From: Pediococcus pentosaceus
GTDB lineage: Bacteria > Bacillota > Bacilli > Lactobacillales > Lactobacillaceae
DNA length: 59,089 nt
NCBI RefSeq assembly: GCF_001437285.1
Contig: NZ_JQBF01000008.1
Location: 1 to 59,089 of the forward strand
Direction of reading: 5' to 3'
A model generated the notes under the pieces. That model had not been told where the DNA came from. It did no database searches and worked only from the letters and a program-made list of their open reading frames with translations. Below, one piece after another: positions 15,695-24,186 of the stretch. Both the position numbers and the translations under genes were made by a program. The first letter of the stretch is position 1. Every line of letters starts with the position of its first letter.

Positions 15695-16480
15695 ATGGAA
15701 TCAGTAGAATCACAACAAATTAGTATCGGTCAGATTTTGTCGATACTACGTAAACACATTGGATTAATTTTTGCTAGTACGTTTATCGTAACTTTGTTAG
15801 CCGCTTTTATGACTTTTTTTGTTATGACACCAAAGTACAGTGCTACGACTCAAATTTTGGTTAACCGTAAATTGTCAGATGATATGGCGGGCGCCCAATT
15901 ACAACAAACTCAAGCCGATGTTCAAATGATTAGTACATATAAAGATATCATTACCAGTCCCACGGTTTTGAAGACAGTTAACACTAAATTACAAGGCCAG
16001 CCTGGCTATGAAAAGGGTGATGTTGATAGTTTAAAGGGGTCACTTTCAGTTAATAGTCAACAAAACTCTCAAGTCTTCTCCATTACCGCTAAGAGTACCA
16101 ATCCTAATACAGCAGCTAAGATGGCGAACGAAACAGCCACAACTTTCAAGAATAAAGTGGTTAAGATTATGAGTATTAATAACGTGTCGATTGTTTCGAA
16201 GGCGACCCCTGATGACCAACCCGTCAGTCCAAGAACCAAGCTAAACATTGCAGCTGGGTTAGTAATTGGTTTACTTTTAGGAATCGGATTAGCATTCTTA
16301 CGTGAATTTAGTGATCGAACCGTTACTTCTGAAGAATTCTTAACCGATGAATTAGGACTTAAGGGTCTGGGAATTATTAGTGAAATTAATGAACGAGATA
16401 TTCGTCGTAAAATCACACCGAAACTTAATGTATCTTCGAATGAAGACGACGGACAATCTAGAATGCGGAGAAGGGTATAG
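15695..16480 (+). CDS. Polysaccharide chain-length regulator / BY-kinase activator (CpsC/Wzz type)
   Basis: A 261-residue polysaccharide co-polymerase with two membrane helices: HIGLIFASTFIVTLLAAFMT (about 19-38) and LNIAAGLVIGLLLGIGLAFL (about 182-201). The extracellular Wzz domain between them contains YSATTQILVNRKL, and the proline-rich PDDQPVSPRTK precedes helix 2. In Firmicutes this protein activates the CpsD tyrosine kinase and sets polymer length. The ATG at 15695 follows TTGGAGG. The next gene, cpsD, starts nine bases after its stop. Confidence 0.92.
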   Translation: MESVESQQISIGQILSILRKHIGLIFASTFIVTLLAAFMTFFVMTPKYSATTQILVNRKLSDDMAGAQLQQTQADVQMISTYKDIITSPTVLKTVNTKLQGQPGYEKGDVDSLKGSLSVNSQQNSQVFSITAKSTNPNTAAKMANETATTFKNKVVKIMSINNVSIVSKATPDDQPVSPRTKLNIAAGLVIGLLLGIGLAFLREFSDRTVTSEEFLTDELGLKGLGIISEINERDIRRKITPKLNVSSNEDDGQSRMRRRV

Positions 16481-16489
16481 GTAATCGAA

Positions 16490-17221
16490 ATGTTTAAGAA
16501 AAAACAAAAGTCAGATAACGAAAGTCTTAAAAATGGTGTAGGATTAGTTACCTTTACTGATCCTACTTCCACGATTGCAGAACAATTTAGAACCGTACGG
16601 ACTAACATTCAATTTTCATCAGTTGATAAGGCGTTGAAATCAATTGTCTTTACTTCATCCGCACCATCGGAAGGGAAGTCCACCGTAAGTAACAACGTGG
16701 CAGTCACTTGGGCGGATCAAGGCAAGCGCGTTTTAATTGTCGATGCGGATATGCGTCGTCCTACTGTGCATCGTACCTTTAGTGTTAGTAATGCAGTGGG
16801 GTTGAGTAACCTTCTAGCAGAGACTGGCAGCTTGGAAAATGCCATCCATGAAACAATCATTAATAATCTTTCGGTAATGCCAAGTGGACCGATTCCACCT
16901 AATCCATCGGAATTATTAGGTTCGACCAAGATGGCTGCTCTCTTAGACCAATTAACTGGAGCTTATGATTTAGTAATCATCGATGCCCCACCTGTTAATA
17001 CAGTAACCGACGCCCAAGTTCTAGCAGCCCGCGCCGACGGAACAATTTTGGTTGTCCCTCAAGGAATTGCCGATAAGGCCGGGGTGCGTCATGCTAAGCA
17101 ATTACTTGAAGCAGTTCAAGCTAACATTCTAGGGGCAATCTTAAACCGAGCAACCGCTGAAAAATCAACGGGATATTATGGTGGTTACTATGGTGGTTAT
17201 TACGGAACGGATGATAAATAA
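16490..17221 (+). CDS. Bacterial tyrosine kinase (CpsD/EpsC type)
   Basis: A 243-residue BY-kinase with Walker A SAPSEGKSTVSNN (about 62-74), Walker A' VLIVDADMRRP (about 85-95) and Walker B LVIIDAPP. The C-terminal tail has three YYGG-type units ending YYGTDDK, the tyrosine cluster that is autophosphorylated in trans. The kinase works with the upstream CpsC protein and is reversed by the downstream CpsB phosphatase. Its last base overlaps the start of the next gene (TAATGATG). Standard Gram-positive two-piece arrangement (separate activator and kinase). Confidence 0.95.
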   Translation: MFKKKQKSDNESLKNGVGLVTFTDPTSTIAEQFRTVRTNIQFSSVDKALKSIVFTSSAPSEGKSTVSNNVAVTWADQGKRVLIVDADMRRPTVHRTFSVSNAVGLSNLLAETGSLENAIHETIINNLSVMPSGPIPPNPSELLGSTKMAALLDQLTGAYDLVIIDAPPVNTVTDAQVLAARADGTILVVPQGIADKAGVRHAKQLLEAVQANILGAILNRATAEKSTGYYGGYYGGYYGTDDK

Positions 17222-18012
17222 TGATGAATTTAATTGATTTACATTGCCATATACTGCCAGGTGTCGACGACGGTGCCAAAGATTTACCGATGGCACTCGA
17301 CATGGCCCGTGAAGCAGTTAAACAAAACATTACGCACATTTTATTAACTCCGCATCACATGGACGGCATGTATATGAACCATAAAGCAGATGTGATTCGT
17401 AAAACAGCGGCTTTCCAACAAGAACTAGATGCGGCGGGGATTCCTTTGACGGTTTTTCCAGGTCAAGAAGTTCATTTGACGGGAGAACTGTTAGATGCAA
17501 TCGATAGTGATGATATCTTGTTTATGGATGAGGGAGGCAAGTATTTGTTATTAGAACTGCCTCACAGTGGAATTCCAGAATACACAGAAACCGTAATTTT
17601 TGAATTGTTGGCTCGGGGAATTACTCCGGTAATTGCCCATCCAGAGCGCAACCATGGCTTTCAAAAAAATCCCGATCGGGTGTATGACTTTGTGGAGATG
17701 GGATGCTTAACCCAACTCACTAGTAGTAGTTATCTGGGAGTATTTGGAGAAAAGGTAGAACAGTTAACGCAAAAAATTATTGATGCACGTTTAGGCTTTG
17801 TCTTTTCATCCGATGCGCACAATTTTGAAGGACGGCGTTTTCTAATGCAAGACGCTTTTAATAAATTAATTAAAGAAACGTCAGATCGGAAGGCCGAACT
17901 TTTCAACTATAATGCTAAGTCAATTGTGAATGGGGATTCAATTAAGACGGAAAGCATTCTGCACGTGTCTTCAACAAAGACAAAGAAAAAAAAGAAGTTT
18001 TGGCTATTTTAA
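17221..18012 (+). CDS. Tyrosine-protein phosphatase (CpsB/YwqE type, PHP fold)
   Basis: A 263-residue manganese-dependent PHP-family phosphatase. The metal-binding motifs are DLHCHILPGVDDGAKD (about 6-21), LTPHHMDGMY, GQEVHLTGEL, AHPERNHGF and SSDAHN, all present. It removes phosphate from the CpsD tyrosine cluster. The C-terminal tail is strongly basic (TKTKKKKKFW). The start overlaps the end of cpsD by one base, consistent with translational coupling. Confidence 0.94.
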   Translation: MMNLIDLHCHILPGVDDGAKDLPMALDMAREAVKQNITHILLTPHHMDGMYMNHKADVIRKTAAFQQELDAAGIPLTVFPGQEVHLTGELLDAIDSDDILFMDEGGKYLLLELPHSGIPEYTETVIFELLARGITPVIAHPERNHGFQKNPDRVYDFVEMGCLTQLTSSSYLGVFGEKVEQLTQKIIDARLGFVFSSDAHNFEGRRFLMQDAFNKLIKETSDRKAELFNYNAKSIVNGDSIKTESILHVSSTKTKKKKKFWLF

Positions 18013-18023
18013 AGGAGAAGAAA

Positions 18024-18659
18024 ATGCCCCAGTCAAAAATTAACGGCTCTTACTATTTAGGTGTTAAAAGAGTGATGGATGTAACTTTAGCTGGACTTGC
18101 ATTAATAGTGTTAAGTCCAGTTTTTCTCGTGGTTTTAATTATAAATCAAGTCGATAAAAGTGATCGTGGACCCTTATTCTATAAACAAATTAGAATGGGG
18201 TATCACGGTGAAAAATTTGGTATGTATAAATTTAGATCGATGGTTGTTAATGCAGATGAAAAATTGCATGCTGATAAAGAATTATATGCAAAGTACGTTG
18301 CTAACAACTATAAATTAGAGCCAGCTGATGATCCTCGAATTACAAAAGTAGGTGCTTTTTTACGTAAAACTTCAATTGATGAAATTCCTCAGTTTATTAA
18401 TATCTTGAGAGGTGATATGAGTTTAGTTGGACCACGACCAGTAGTTGAAGCCGAATTAGTTGAATATGATGCAGAAAAATTATTGTCAGTAAAACCGGGT
18501 GCAATGGGATTATGGCAAGCTAGTGGACGAAGTGAAATTGGCTATCCAGAGCGAGCAGAAATTGAAATGGAATACATTGATAATGCGTCTCTAGGCTTTG
18601 ATATCAAGATAATGTTTATGAACTTATTCAATATTTTTAGAGGGAAAGGTGCTTACTAG
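18024..18659 (+). CDS. Priming glycosyltransferase (undecaprenyl-phosphate sugar phosphotransferase)
   Basis: A 211-residue membrane enzyme of the bacterial sugar transferase family that starts the repeat unit by moving a sugar-1-phosphate to undecaprenyl phosphate. One N-terminal helix (LAGLALIVLSPVFLVVLII) precedes the conserved cytoplasmic core: KFRSMVVNADEKL, DPRITKVGAFLRKTSIDE, and QFINILRGDMSLVGPRP near residue 130. Length is the short form without extra N-terminal helices. From here through wzy the DNA is clearly more AT-rich than the regulatory genes before it. Start ATG 18024 after AAAGGAG; which sugar is transferred cannot be told. Confidence 0.94.
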   Translation: MPQSKINGSYYLGVKRVMDVTLAGLALIVLSPVFLVVLIINQVDKSDRGPLFYKQIRMGYHGEKFGMYKFRSMVVNADEKLHADKELYAKYVANNYKLEPADDPRITKVGAFLRKTSIDEIPQFINILRGDMSLVGPRPVVEAELVEYDAEKLLSVKPGAMGLWQASGRSEIGYPERAEIEMEYIDNASLGFDIKIMFMNLFNIFRGKGAY

Positions 18660-18661
18660 TA

Positions 18662-19441
18662 ATGAAAATAAAGGTAATGGTAGCGGCCCATAAAGAATTT
18701 CCGATGCCAGAAAATAAAGATTTATATATGCCAGTATTAGTAGGTGCGGCTAAAAATTATAAAGAAGAAATCGATTATCAAAGAGATGATGAGGGAGAAA
18801 ACATCTCTTTAAAGAATCCTAATTTTAATGAATTAACTGCGGTATATTGGGCATGGAAAAACTTAGATGCAGATGCAATTGGTTTAGTACATTACCGTCG
18901 ATTGTTTAGTAAAGGCGGTAAAAGAGAATTAGATAATATTCTTAATAAAGAACAAATTGAGCAATTATTAGATAGAGCGCCAATTGTATTACCTAAGAAA
19001 AGAAAGTATTACATTGAATCTAATTATTCACATTATGTACATGCGCATCATAAAGAACCTCTTGATGAAACTAGAAAAGTTATTCAAAAGAATTATCCTA
19101 AATATTTAAATGCTTTTGATTTAGTAATGAAGCAAAAATCGGCCCATATGTTTAATATGTTTATTATGAAAAATAAAGAATTTAAACAATATGCGAATTG
19201 GTTATTTGACGTTCTCTTTGAAGTTAAAAAAAACGTAAATATATCCGAATATTCTGTTCAGGAAGCTAGAGTATTCGGATATATCTCTGAACTTTTGCTG
19301 GATGTATGGATTGAAACAAATAATAAGAGGTATATTGAAACTAATTGGATTCAAATTGGAAATCGGAAGTTAATATTAAAGGCGTTAAATTTCTTGAAAA
19401 GGAAGTTTAGTAGTAGTTCTGAAAAGAAGACCCACTTTTAG
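18662..19441 (+). CDS. DUF4422 family glycosyltransferase
   Basis: A 259-residue protein whose start (KIKVMVAAHKEFPMPENKD) and core (LNPNFNELTAVYWAWKN-like segment, VHYRRLF) fit the DUF4422 family found in capsule and EPS loci and taken to be glycosyltransferases. No membrane helix. The C-terminal 20 residues are basic and serine-rich (KRKFSSSSEKK), possibly for membrane contact. Two bases separate it from the priming transferase. Acceptor and donor are unknown. Confidence 0.85.
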   Translation: MKIKVMVAAHKEFPMPENKDLYMPVLVGAAKNYKEEIDYQRDDEGENISLKNPNFNELTAVYWAWKNLDADAIGLVHYRRLFSKGGKRELDNILNKEQIEQLLDRAPIVLPKKRKYYIESNYSHYVHAHHKEPLDETRKVIQKNYPKYLNAFDLVMKQKSAHMFNMFIMKNKEFKQYANWLFDVLFEVKKNVNISEYSVQEARVFGYISELLLDVWIETNNKRYIETNWIQIGNRKLILKALNFLKRKFSSSSEKKTHF

Positions 19442-19460
19442 AAAGGAAGTAGTTTCTATA

Positions 19461-20336
19461 ATGATGCAAGCATTTTTAATAATGACTAGAGATATAAATA
19501 AAGAATTATTGAATTTAGTAGAAGCATTAGATAGTTTTAATCATACTATTTTCATACATGTAGACAAAAAATCTGGAGATATCGATTCTGAAACTATTAA
19601 AAATGTAGCAAAAAAATCTGATATAGTCTTTGTCCCACGTGTTAAGGTTACATGGGGGGGATTCTCTATCGTTCAGGCTGAGCTTTCTTTGATAAAGAAT
19701 GCAAATGTTTATGGAAAATTTGATCATTTTCACTTGCTTTCGGGTGAAGACTTCCCGGTTAAGAATAATGAACAAATTGATGAATTTTTTGAAAAAAATA
19801 AAAATAAAAATTTTTTAGAAATTAGTGATAGAATACCTGAACAGAACAGAGATAGATTTAAATTAAGATACCAACAGTATCATTTTCTCCAAGATAGATT
19901 TATTGGACAAAAGCACAATATTTTTAAATATGTAGATTTTGCAAGTTGTTATATTCAAAGGTTTATAGGAATAAATAGAACAAGAAAAGTAAATATTCAG
20001 TCTGGAGCTCAATGGTTTAGTTTAAATCAAGAACTAATTGCTTATATTGTAGAGCATGAAAAATGGATAAATAAGCATTTTAAAAATACTTATTGTCCAG
20101 ATGAAGCTTTCATTCAAACTTTAATAGCAGATACGCATTTTATGGATACTGTATCTGAAAAACAAAATCTCAGGTACGTAGATTTCTACTGGAAAGCAAA
20201 GCATAATTTTACACCTCGATTTATAACTGAGAAAGATTTGACTTTATTAAAAAATAAGAATTATTTTTTTGCTAGAAAATTCGATAAAAATATATCTAAT
20301 TTATTTTTGAAAGAAATTACAAAAGGGAATGACTAG
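19461..20336 (+). CDS. Core-2/I-branching type glycosyltransferase (GT14)
   Basis: A 291-residue enzyme resembling GT14 beta-1,6-N-acetylglucosaminyltransferases: N-terminal AFLIMTRDINKELLNLVEAL, FIHVDKKS, WGGFSIVQAELSLI, then HLLSGEDFPVK, the best-conserved block of the family. The later region includes SGAQWFSLNQE and CPDEAFIQTLI. It is predicted cytoplasmic and to add a branch or side sugar to the repeat unit. Codon use is AT-rich like its neighbours. It overlaps the next gene's alternative ATG. Confidence 0.88.
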   Translation: MMQAFLIMTRDINKELLNLVEALDSFNHTIFIHVDKKSGDIDSETIKNVAKKSDIVFVPRVKVTWGGFSIVQAELSLIKNANVYGKFDHFHLLSGEDFPVKNNEQIDEFFEKNKNKNFLEISDRIPEQNRDRFKLRYQQYHFLQDRFIGQKHNIFKYVDFASCYIQRFIGINRTRKVNIQSGAQWFSLNQELIAYIVEHEKWINKHFKNTYCPDEAFIQTLIADTHFMDTVSEKQNLRYVDFYWKAKHNFTPRFITEKDLTLLKNKNYFFARKFDKNISNLFLKEITKGND

Positions 20337-20343
20337 GACACTT

Positions 20344-21222
20344 ATGACAAAAAAAATTGATGTGGTATTAGTTACATATAATAGACTTAGTTTGCTTAAG
20401 GAATGCTTAGAAGCTCTATTACAACAAGAAGGAATATCTAAAATTTTTATTATAAATAATAATAGTAATGATGGAACAGAGGAATATCTGTCTATGTTTG
20501 AAACGGATCCCAAGGTAAATGCGGAATCGCTCAAAGAAAATATAGGCGGTGCAGCTGGATTTGAATATGGAGTTAAGAAAGCAACACAGCAAGGATTTGG
20601 GGATTATGTTTGGATTATGGATGATGACACTATTCCGAATAAAAATGCGGCCATTAATTTACTTAGAGCAGCAGATTTGTTGAAAGATAAATTTGGCTTT
20701 TTATGTTCAAATGTTAGGTGGATTGATAATACACCATCGAATATTGCGCATGTTAATACAAACTGGCCTAGTAAAATTAACGAAGGTTTAATTCAAGTTG
20801 ATGCAGCAACTTTTGTTTCCATATTAGTTCCAAAGGATAATATTAAAATTAAAGGATATCCTATAGGGAAAATGCAAATATGGGGTGACGATACAGAGTA
20901 TACTACTAGATTATCTTCTTACAAAGAAAGTTATTTTGTAGCTGACAGTGTGGTAATCCATAAAACAGCTTACAATTTAGTGAAGGATTCATTAAAAAAT
21001 ATTGAAGCGAATCGAATCAGCAGATTTGAAGCAATGTTTAGAAATTTAATATATATCAAAAGAAAATTTGGAAGTAAAAAAGACGTCCTTAAAATGATAG
21101 TTGGAAATTTACTTAAAGGATTTGGAGCATTATCTGCAAAAAATCATAGATTGAAAAGATTAAAAGCTGCAGTGGTTGGTACAGTGAAAGGGTTGTTTTT
21201 TAACCCAGAAATTAAAAAATAA
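20344..21222 (+). CDS. GT2 glycosyltransferase, galactofuranosyltransferase-like
   Basis: A 292-residue GT2 enzyme with VVLVTYNRLSLLKECLEALL, ENIGGAAGFEYG, the donor and metal-binding WIMDDDT (about 90-96), and IWGDDTEYTTRL. These motifs match GlfT2-like galactofuranosyltransferases, and a UDP-galactopyranose mutase gene in the same locus supports UDP-Galf as donor. I chose ATG 20344 (AGGACACTT before it); an ATG at 20329 overlaps the previous gene and lies too close to its GGGA. Confidence 0.82.
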   Translation: MTKKIDVVLVTYNRLSLLKECLEALLQQEGISKIFIINNNSNDGTEEYLSMFETDPKVNAESLKENIGGAAGFEYGVKKATQQGFGDYVWIMDDDTIPNKNAAINLLRAADLLKDKFGFLCSNVRWIDNTPSNIAHVNTNWPSKINEGLIQVDAATFVSILVPKDNIKIKGYPIGKMQIWGDDTEYTTRLSSYKESYFVADSVVIHKTAYNLVKDSLKNIEANRISRFEAMFRNLIYIKRKFGSKKDVLKMIVGNLLKGFGALSAKNHRLKRLKAAVVGTVKGLFFNPEIKK

Positions 21223-21233
21223 AGGGAGAAATA

Positions 21234-22148
21234 ATGAAGAATTTTATTAAAAAAAATATTGTATTGATTTTATATCAAATTTTTCTATTAGAAACAAAGT
21301 TAAAAAATAAAAGAATTCATGTTAAAAACATTAAAGACTCAATAATTAATGTGAAGGAAAAAAAATTATCAGTTGGAAGATTTGGTGATGGGGAGTTTAA
21401 GTGGTTATACGGAAAAAGAGAAAATGATAATTTTGAAAAAAATTCTAAAAAAATACAGAATGATTTAAAAAGGGTTATTTCTTCTAGAAGAAATGATTTT
21501 AAAGTTTGTATTCCGGACATATTTGAAGGGCTTGATCAGTATAGGGAAAAGTCCAAGATATTTTGGGCAGGACAGTTGGTTAAGCATGGAAATCAATGGG
21601 TAAAAAAATTAGACTCTGATTATGAATATCTAGACTCGTTAATAACTAGGCCATATATGATTTATAGGGATAAAAATGAAAGCCGAAAATTATTTGACCT
21701 ATTTAAGAGTATTTGGAAGCAACGTAATATTTTAATAATTGAGGGCCGGGAAACAAGATTTGGTATTGGGGACGATTTATTATCTAATGCAAAGTCAGTA
21801 TCTAGGATTATATGTCCATCCAAAAACGCTTTCGAGAAGTATGAACATATTTTAAACATAACTAGTGAGTACGTAAAAAGTAATAGGTCTAAAGATTTAT
21901 TAGTTTTAGCATCGCTTGGTCCAACGGCAACTATTTTAGCACATGATCTTAGTTTGAAAGAGAGTGTTCAGGTAATCGATATAGGGCACCTAGACATCGA
22001 GTATTATTGGTCACTGATTGGAGCTAGAGACAAAGTTAAAGTTCCCTATAAGTATGTAAATGAAGTAAAAAATGGGGATAAGGTAGAGAAATTACCAGTA
22101 GAGTATGAAAAAAAATATTTAAGCCAAGTTGTCAATGTAATAGAATAA
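21234..22148 (+). CDS. GT-D fold glycosyltransferase (DUF1792 type)
   Basis: A 304-residue protein with SVGRFGDGEFKWLYG near residue 45, the signature of the DUF1792/GT-D family, whose founding member is a glucosyltransferase of streptococcal adhesin glycosylation. Other conserved parts are LIIEGRETRFGIGDDL and LASLGPTATILAHDL. The central DGE is the expected metal/donor site. No signal peptide or membrane helix. It probably adds one sugar of the repeat unit. The ATG is preceded by AAGGGAG. Confidence 0.85.
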   Translation: MKNFIKKNIVLILYQIFLLETKLKNKRIHVKNIKDSIINVKEKKLSVGRFGDGEFKWLYGKRENDNFEKNSKKIQNDLKRVISSRRNDFKVCIPDIFEGLDQYREKSKIFWAGQLVKHGNQWVKKLDSDYEYLDSLITRPYMIYRDKNESRKLFDLFKSIWKQRNILIIEGRETRFGIGDDLLSNAKSVSRIICPSKNAFEKYEHILNITSEYVKSNRSKDLLVLASLGPTATILAHDLSLKESVQVIDIGHLDIEYYWSLIGARDKVKVPYKYVNEVKNGDKVEKLPVEYEKKYLSQVVNVIE

Positions 22149-22161
22149 TTAAGTGAAAGTA

Positions 22162-22954
22162 ATGGTTAAAATGGAAAAGAAAGATATAAAAAAGGTTGAG
22201 CTGGACATTCTTATAGAGATAAAGAGGATATGTGATTTTTATAATATTGAATTTTTTTGATAGGCGGTAGTTTGCTGGGAGCTATTCGGCATAAAGGATT
22301 CATACCGTGGGACGATGATATTGACATTGGAATGACTAGAGAAAACTACGAAAAATTTATACAAGTAAGTTCTAAAGAATTTACAGGTAAGATAAAAGTT
22401 CAAAACTATTACTCTGATAATACTTATCCATTAAGTTTTTTAAAGGTATTAAACACAGCATATAAAGTTAAAGAGAATAGAAGCAGAAATAAAGACAGCT
22501 TAAATGGTATTTTTGTCGATGTTTTTCCATTTGATCGTATGCCAAAATCGACTATAAGACGAAAAATACAAATTTTTAGATTCAAATTTTTAAATTCTTA
22601 TATAGAATATGAACTCGGATGGCGTAGTAAGAACTTTAAAAATGAGATGATTTCATTTTTGATAAATATCTTTTCTAATAAGAAAATAACCTTCTTCGTT
22701 AAGAAACGCGATAAAATAATGCGAGAGTATAATAAACAAAAAAATTTGATTATTATAATATACCCTCGCAGTACGGTCCTGAAAAAGAAGTAATAAAAGA
22801 AAAAGAAATGAACAAAATGAAACAAATTACATTTGAAAATATTAAGTTAAACATTCCTGAAGCATATGACAAAATCTTAACAAGACAGTATGGAAATTAC
22901 ATGATTCCTCCCAAGCCAGAAGAAAGAAATGCCAAGCATCTTAATTTAAAATAG
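22162..22954 (+). pseudogene. LicD family protein, two frameshifts
   Basis: The intact reading would be a LicD phosphotransferase of about 264 residues, close to the 270-aa paralogue at 837. It begins MVKMEKKDIKKVELDILI (ATG 22162), breaks in a run of seven T at 22252-22258 (eight would restore EFFLIGGSLLGAIRH), and continues PWDDDIDIGMTRENYEKF. It breaks again in a run of seven A near 22738-22744 (eight would restore KFDYYNIPSQYGPEKEV) and ends RQYGNYMIPPKPEERNAKH at TAG 22952-22954. Both breaks are single-base losses in homopolymers. It is a pseudogene, a phase-variable gene caught off, or a product of homopolymer sequencing errors. Confidence 0.88.
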
Positions 22955-23029
22955 TAAATCGAGTCAAAAATAAGGAGCAGTTAATTTTTAGTTCGTTATA
23001 ATATATATCTATGTTAAGGTGGGCCACTT

Positions 23030-24175
23030 ATGGTAAATAACACAAGTAAAAATGAAAAAAGTATAAATTTTGATAATTTTTTTATTGTTTTATACGAATT
23101 GATAGTACTAACCGGAATCCTACAGGTATCAATGTTTAGATATTCCGTAAGTACTAGTTTTTTATCGAAAATCCAGCTAGGTATAGCTAGTATATTATTT
23201 TTAATAGCTTTACTAAAAAAACATACACTTTATGAATATATTCTGGGTGGAGGTTTTGTTGCGATAGCTATAATAAATTTTTTGCATACAGGGTATTATA
23301 CATACGTGCTTTTGGGTTTAATAATGTTTAGCATGAAGGAAGTTAATGTAAAAAAATTACTCTTTGCGACATTATTTACTATTCTTATTGGAATAACAAT
23401 AATATTTAGTTTATCTGAGATTGGTAAACTACCTAATCTTGTTTATTATAGAGCCGGTATTGCAAGACAGTCATTTGGAATGATATATCCCCTTAGTATG
23501 TCTACCTATGTATTTTTTATATCAGTATGTATCACACTTCTTTTTAGGAAAAAAAAAATAATCACAGTTACCATTTTACTAATTTTAGGTTATCTATCAT
23601 ACATTGCTACGGGTTCTAGAAATGATGCAATAACAATTATATTACTAGCAATAATCGTTGTTTGGGATTCATGGTTAGAAAAAATTAGTTTGTTGGAGAC
23701 TAATTTTTTATCTATAATAATTATTATGTTAGCTGTATTAGTTAATTTTGTAACTGAATTGGTACCTTATGGCACTAGACTTTATGATATTTTAAATGCC
23801 TTATTAAGTGGTCGTATGAATTTACAAGATACTTTACTAAATAGTTATGGTGTGAATTTATTTGGTCATTATATTATAGAAAATGGTAATGGTGGGTATG
23901 AAGGGCAAGAAAGAATTTTAAAATATTTCTATATCGATAATTCTTATGCTAGGTTACTTTTCTTAGGTGGTTTATTATTATTTATAATGGTGATGGTTAT
24001 ATTTTTTTGGAGAATCTCTACTTTATCAAGAGAAGGATTTGTAGTAGTTGCTTTAGTTTTTGCAGTGGTTTGTATTAATGGATTCACTCAAGAATCATTA
24101 CAAAGCCCAGTAACTAATATCTTGGTACCTCTTCTATTAAAGAAAACTGCAGATTTTAAATATTTAAAGAGATGA
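23030..24175 (+). CDS. EPS/O-antigen polymerase (Wzy type)
   Basis: A 381-residue, very hydrophobic membrane protein with about ten predicted helices and a long extracellular loop in the C-terminal half (around residues 260-310, DTLLNSYGVNLFGHYIIENG). Together with its place between glycosyltransferases and glf/wzx, this fits a Wzy polymerase, which joins lipid-linked repeat units outside the membrane. Wzy proteins share little sequence, so the call rests on topology and context. Short motifs such as GSRNDA and SLSEIGKLPN are compatible. The DNA is highly AT-rich. Its stop overlaps an upstream ATG option for glf. Confidence 0.82.
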   Translation: MVNNTSKNEKSINFDNFFIVLYELIVLTGILQVSMFRYSVSTSFLSKIQLGIASILFLIALLKKHTLYEYILGGGFVAIAIINFLHTGYYTYVLLGLIMFSMKEVNVKKLLFATLFTILIGITIIFSLSEIGKLPNLVYYRAGIARQSFGMIYPLSMSTYVFFISVCITLLFRKKKIITVTILLILGYLSYIATGSRNDAITIILLAIIVVWDSWLEKISLLETNFLSIIIIMLAVLVNFVTELVPYGTRLYDILNALLSGRMNLQDTLLNSYGVNLFGHYIIENGNGGYEGQERILKYFYIDNSYARLLFLGGLLLFIMVMVIFFWRISTLSREGFVVVALVFAVVCINGFTQESLQSPVTNILVPLLLKKTADFKYLKR

Positions 24176-24186
24176 AAGGATACACT

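Noticed and set aside
16069-16608. 179-aa minus-strand ORF opposite cpsC/cpsD
   Set aside because: Mirror of two well-supported genes, with no RBS and no recognisable domain.
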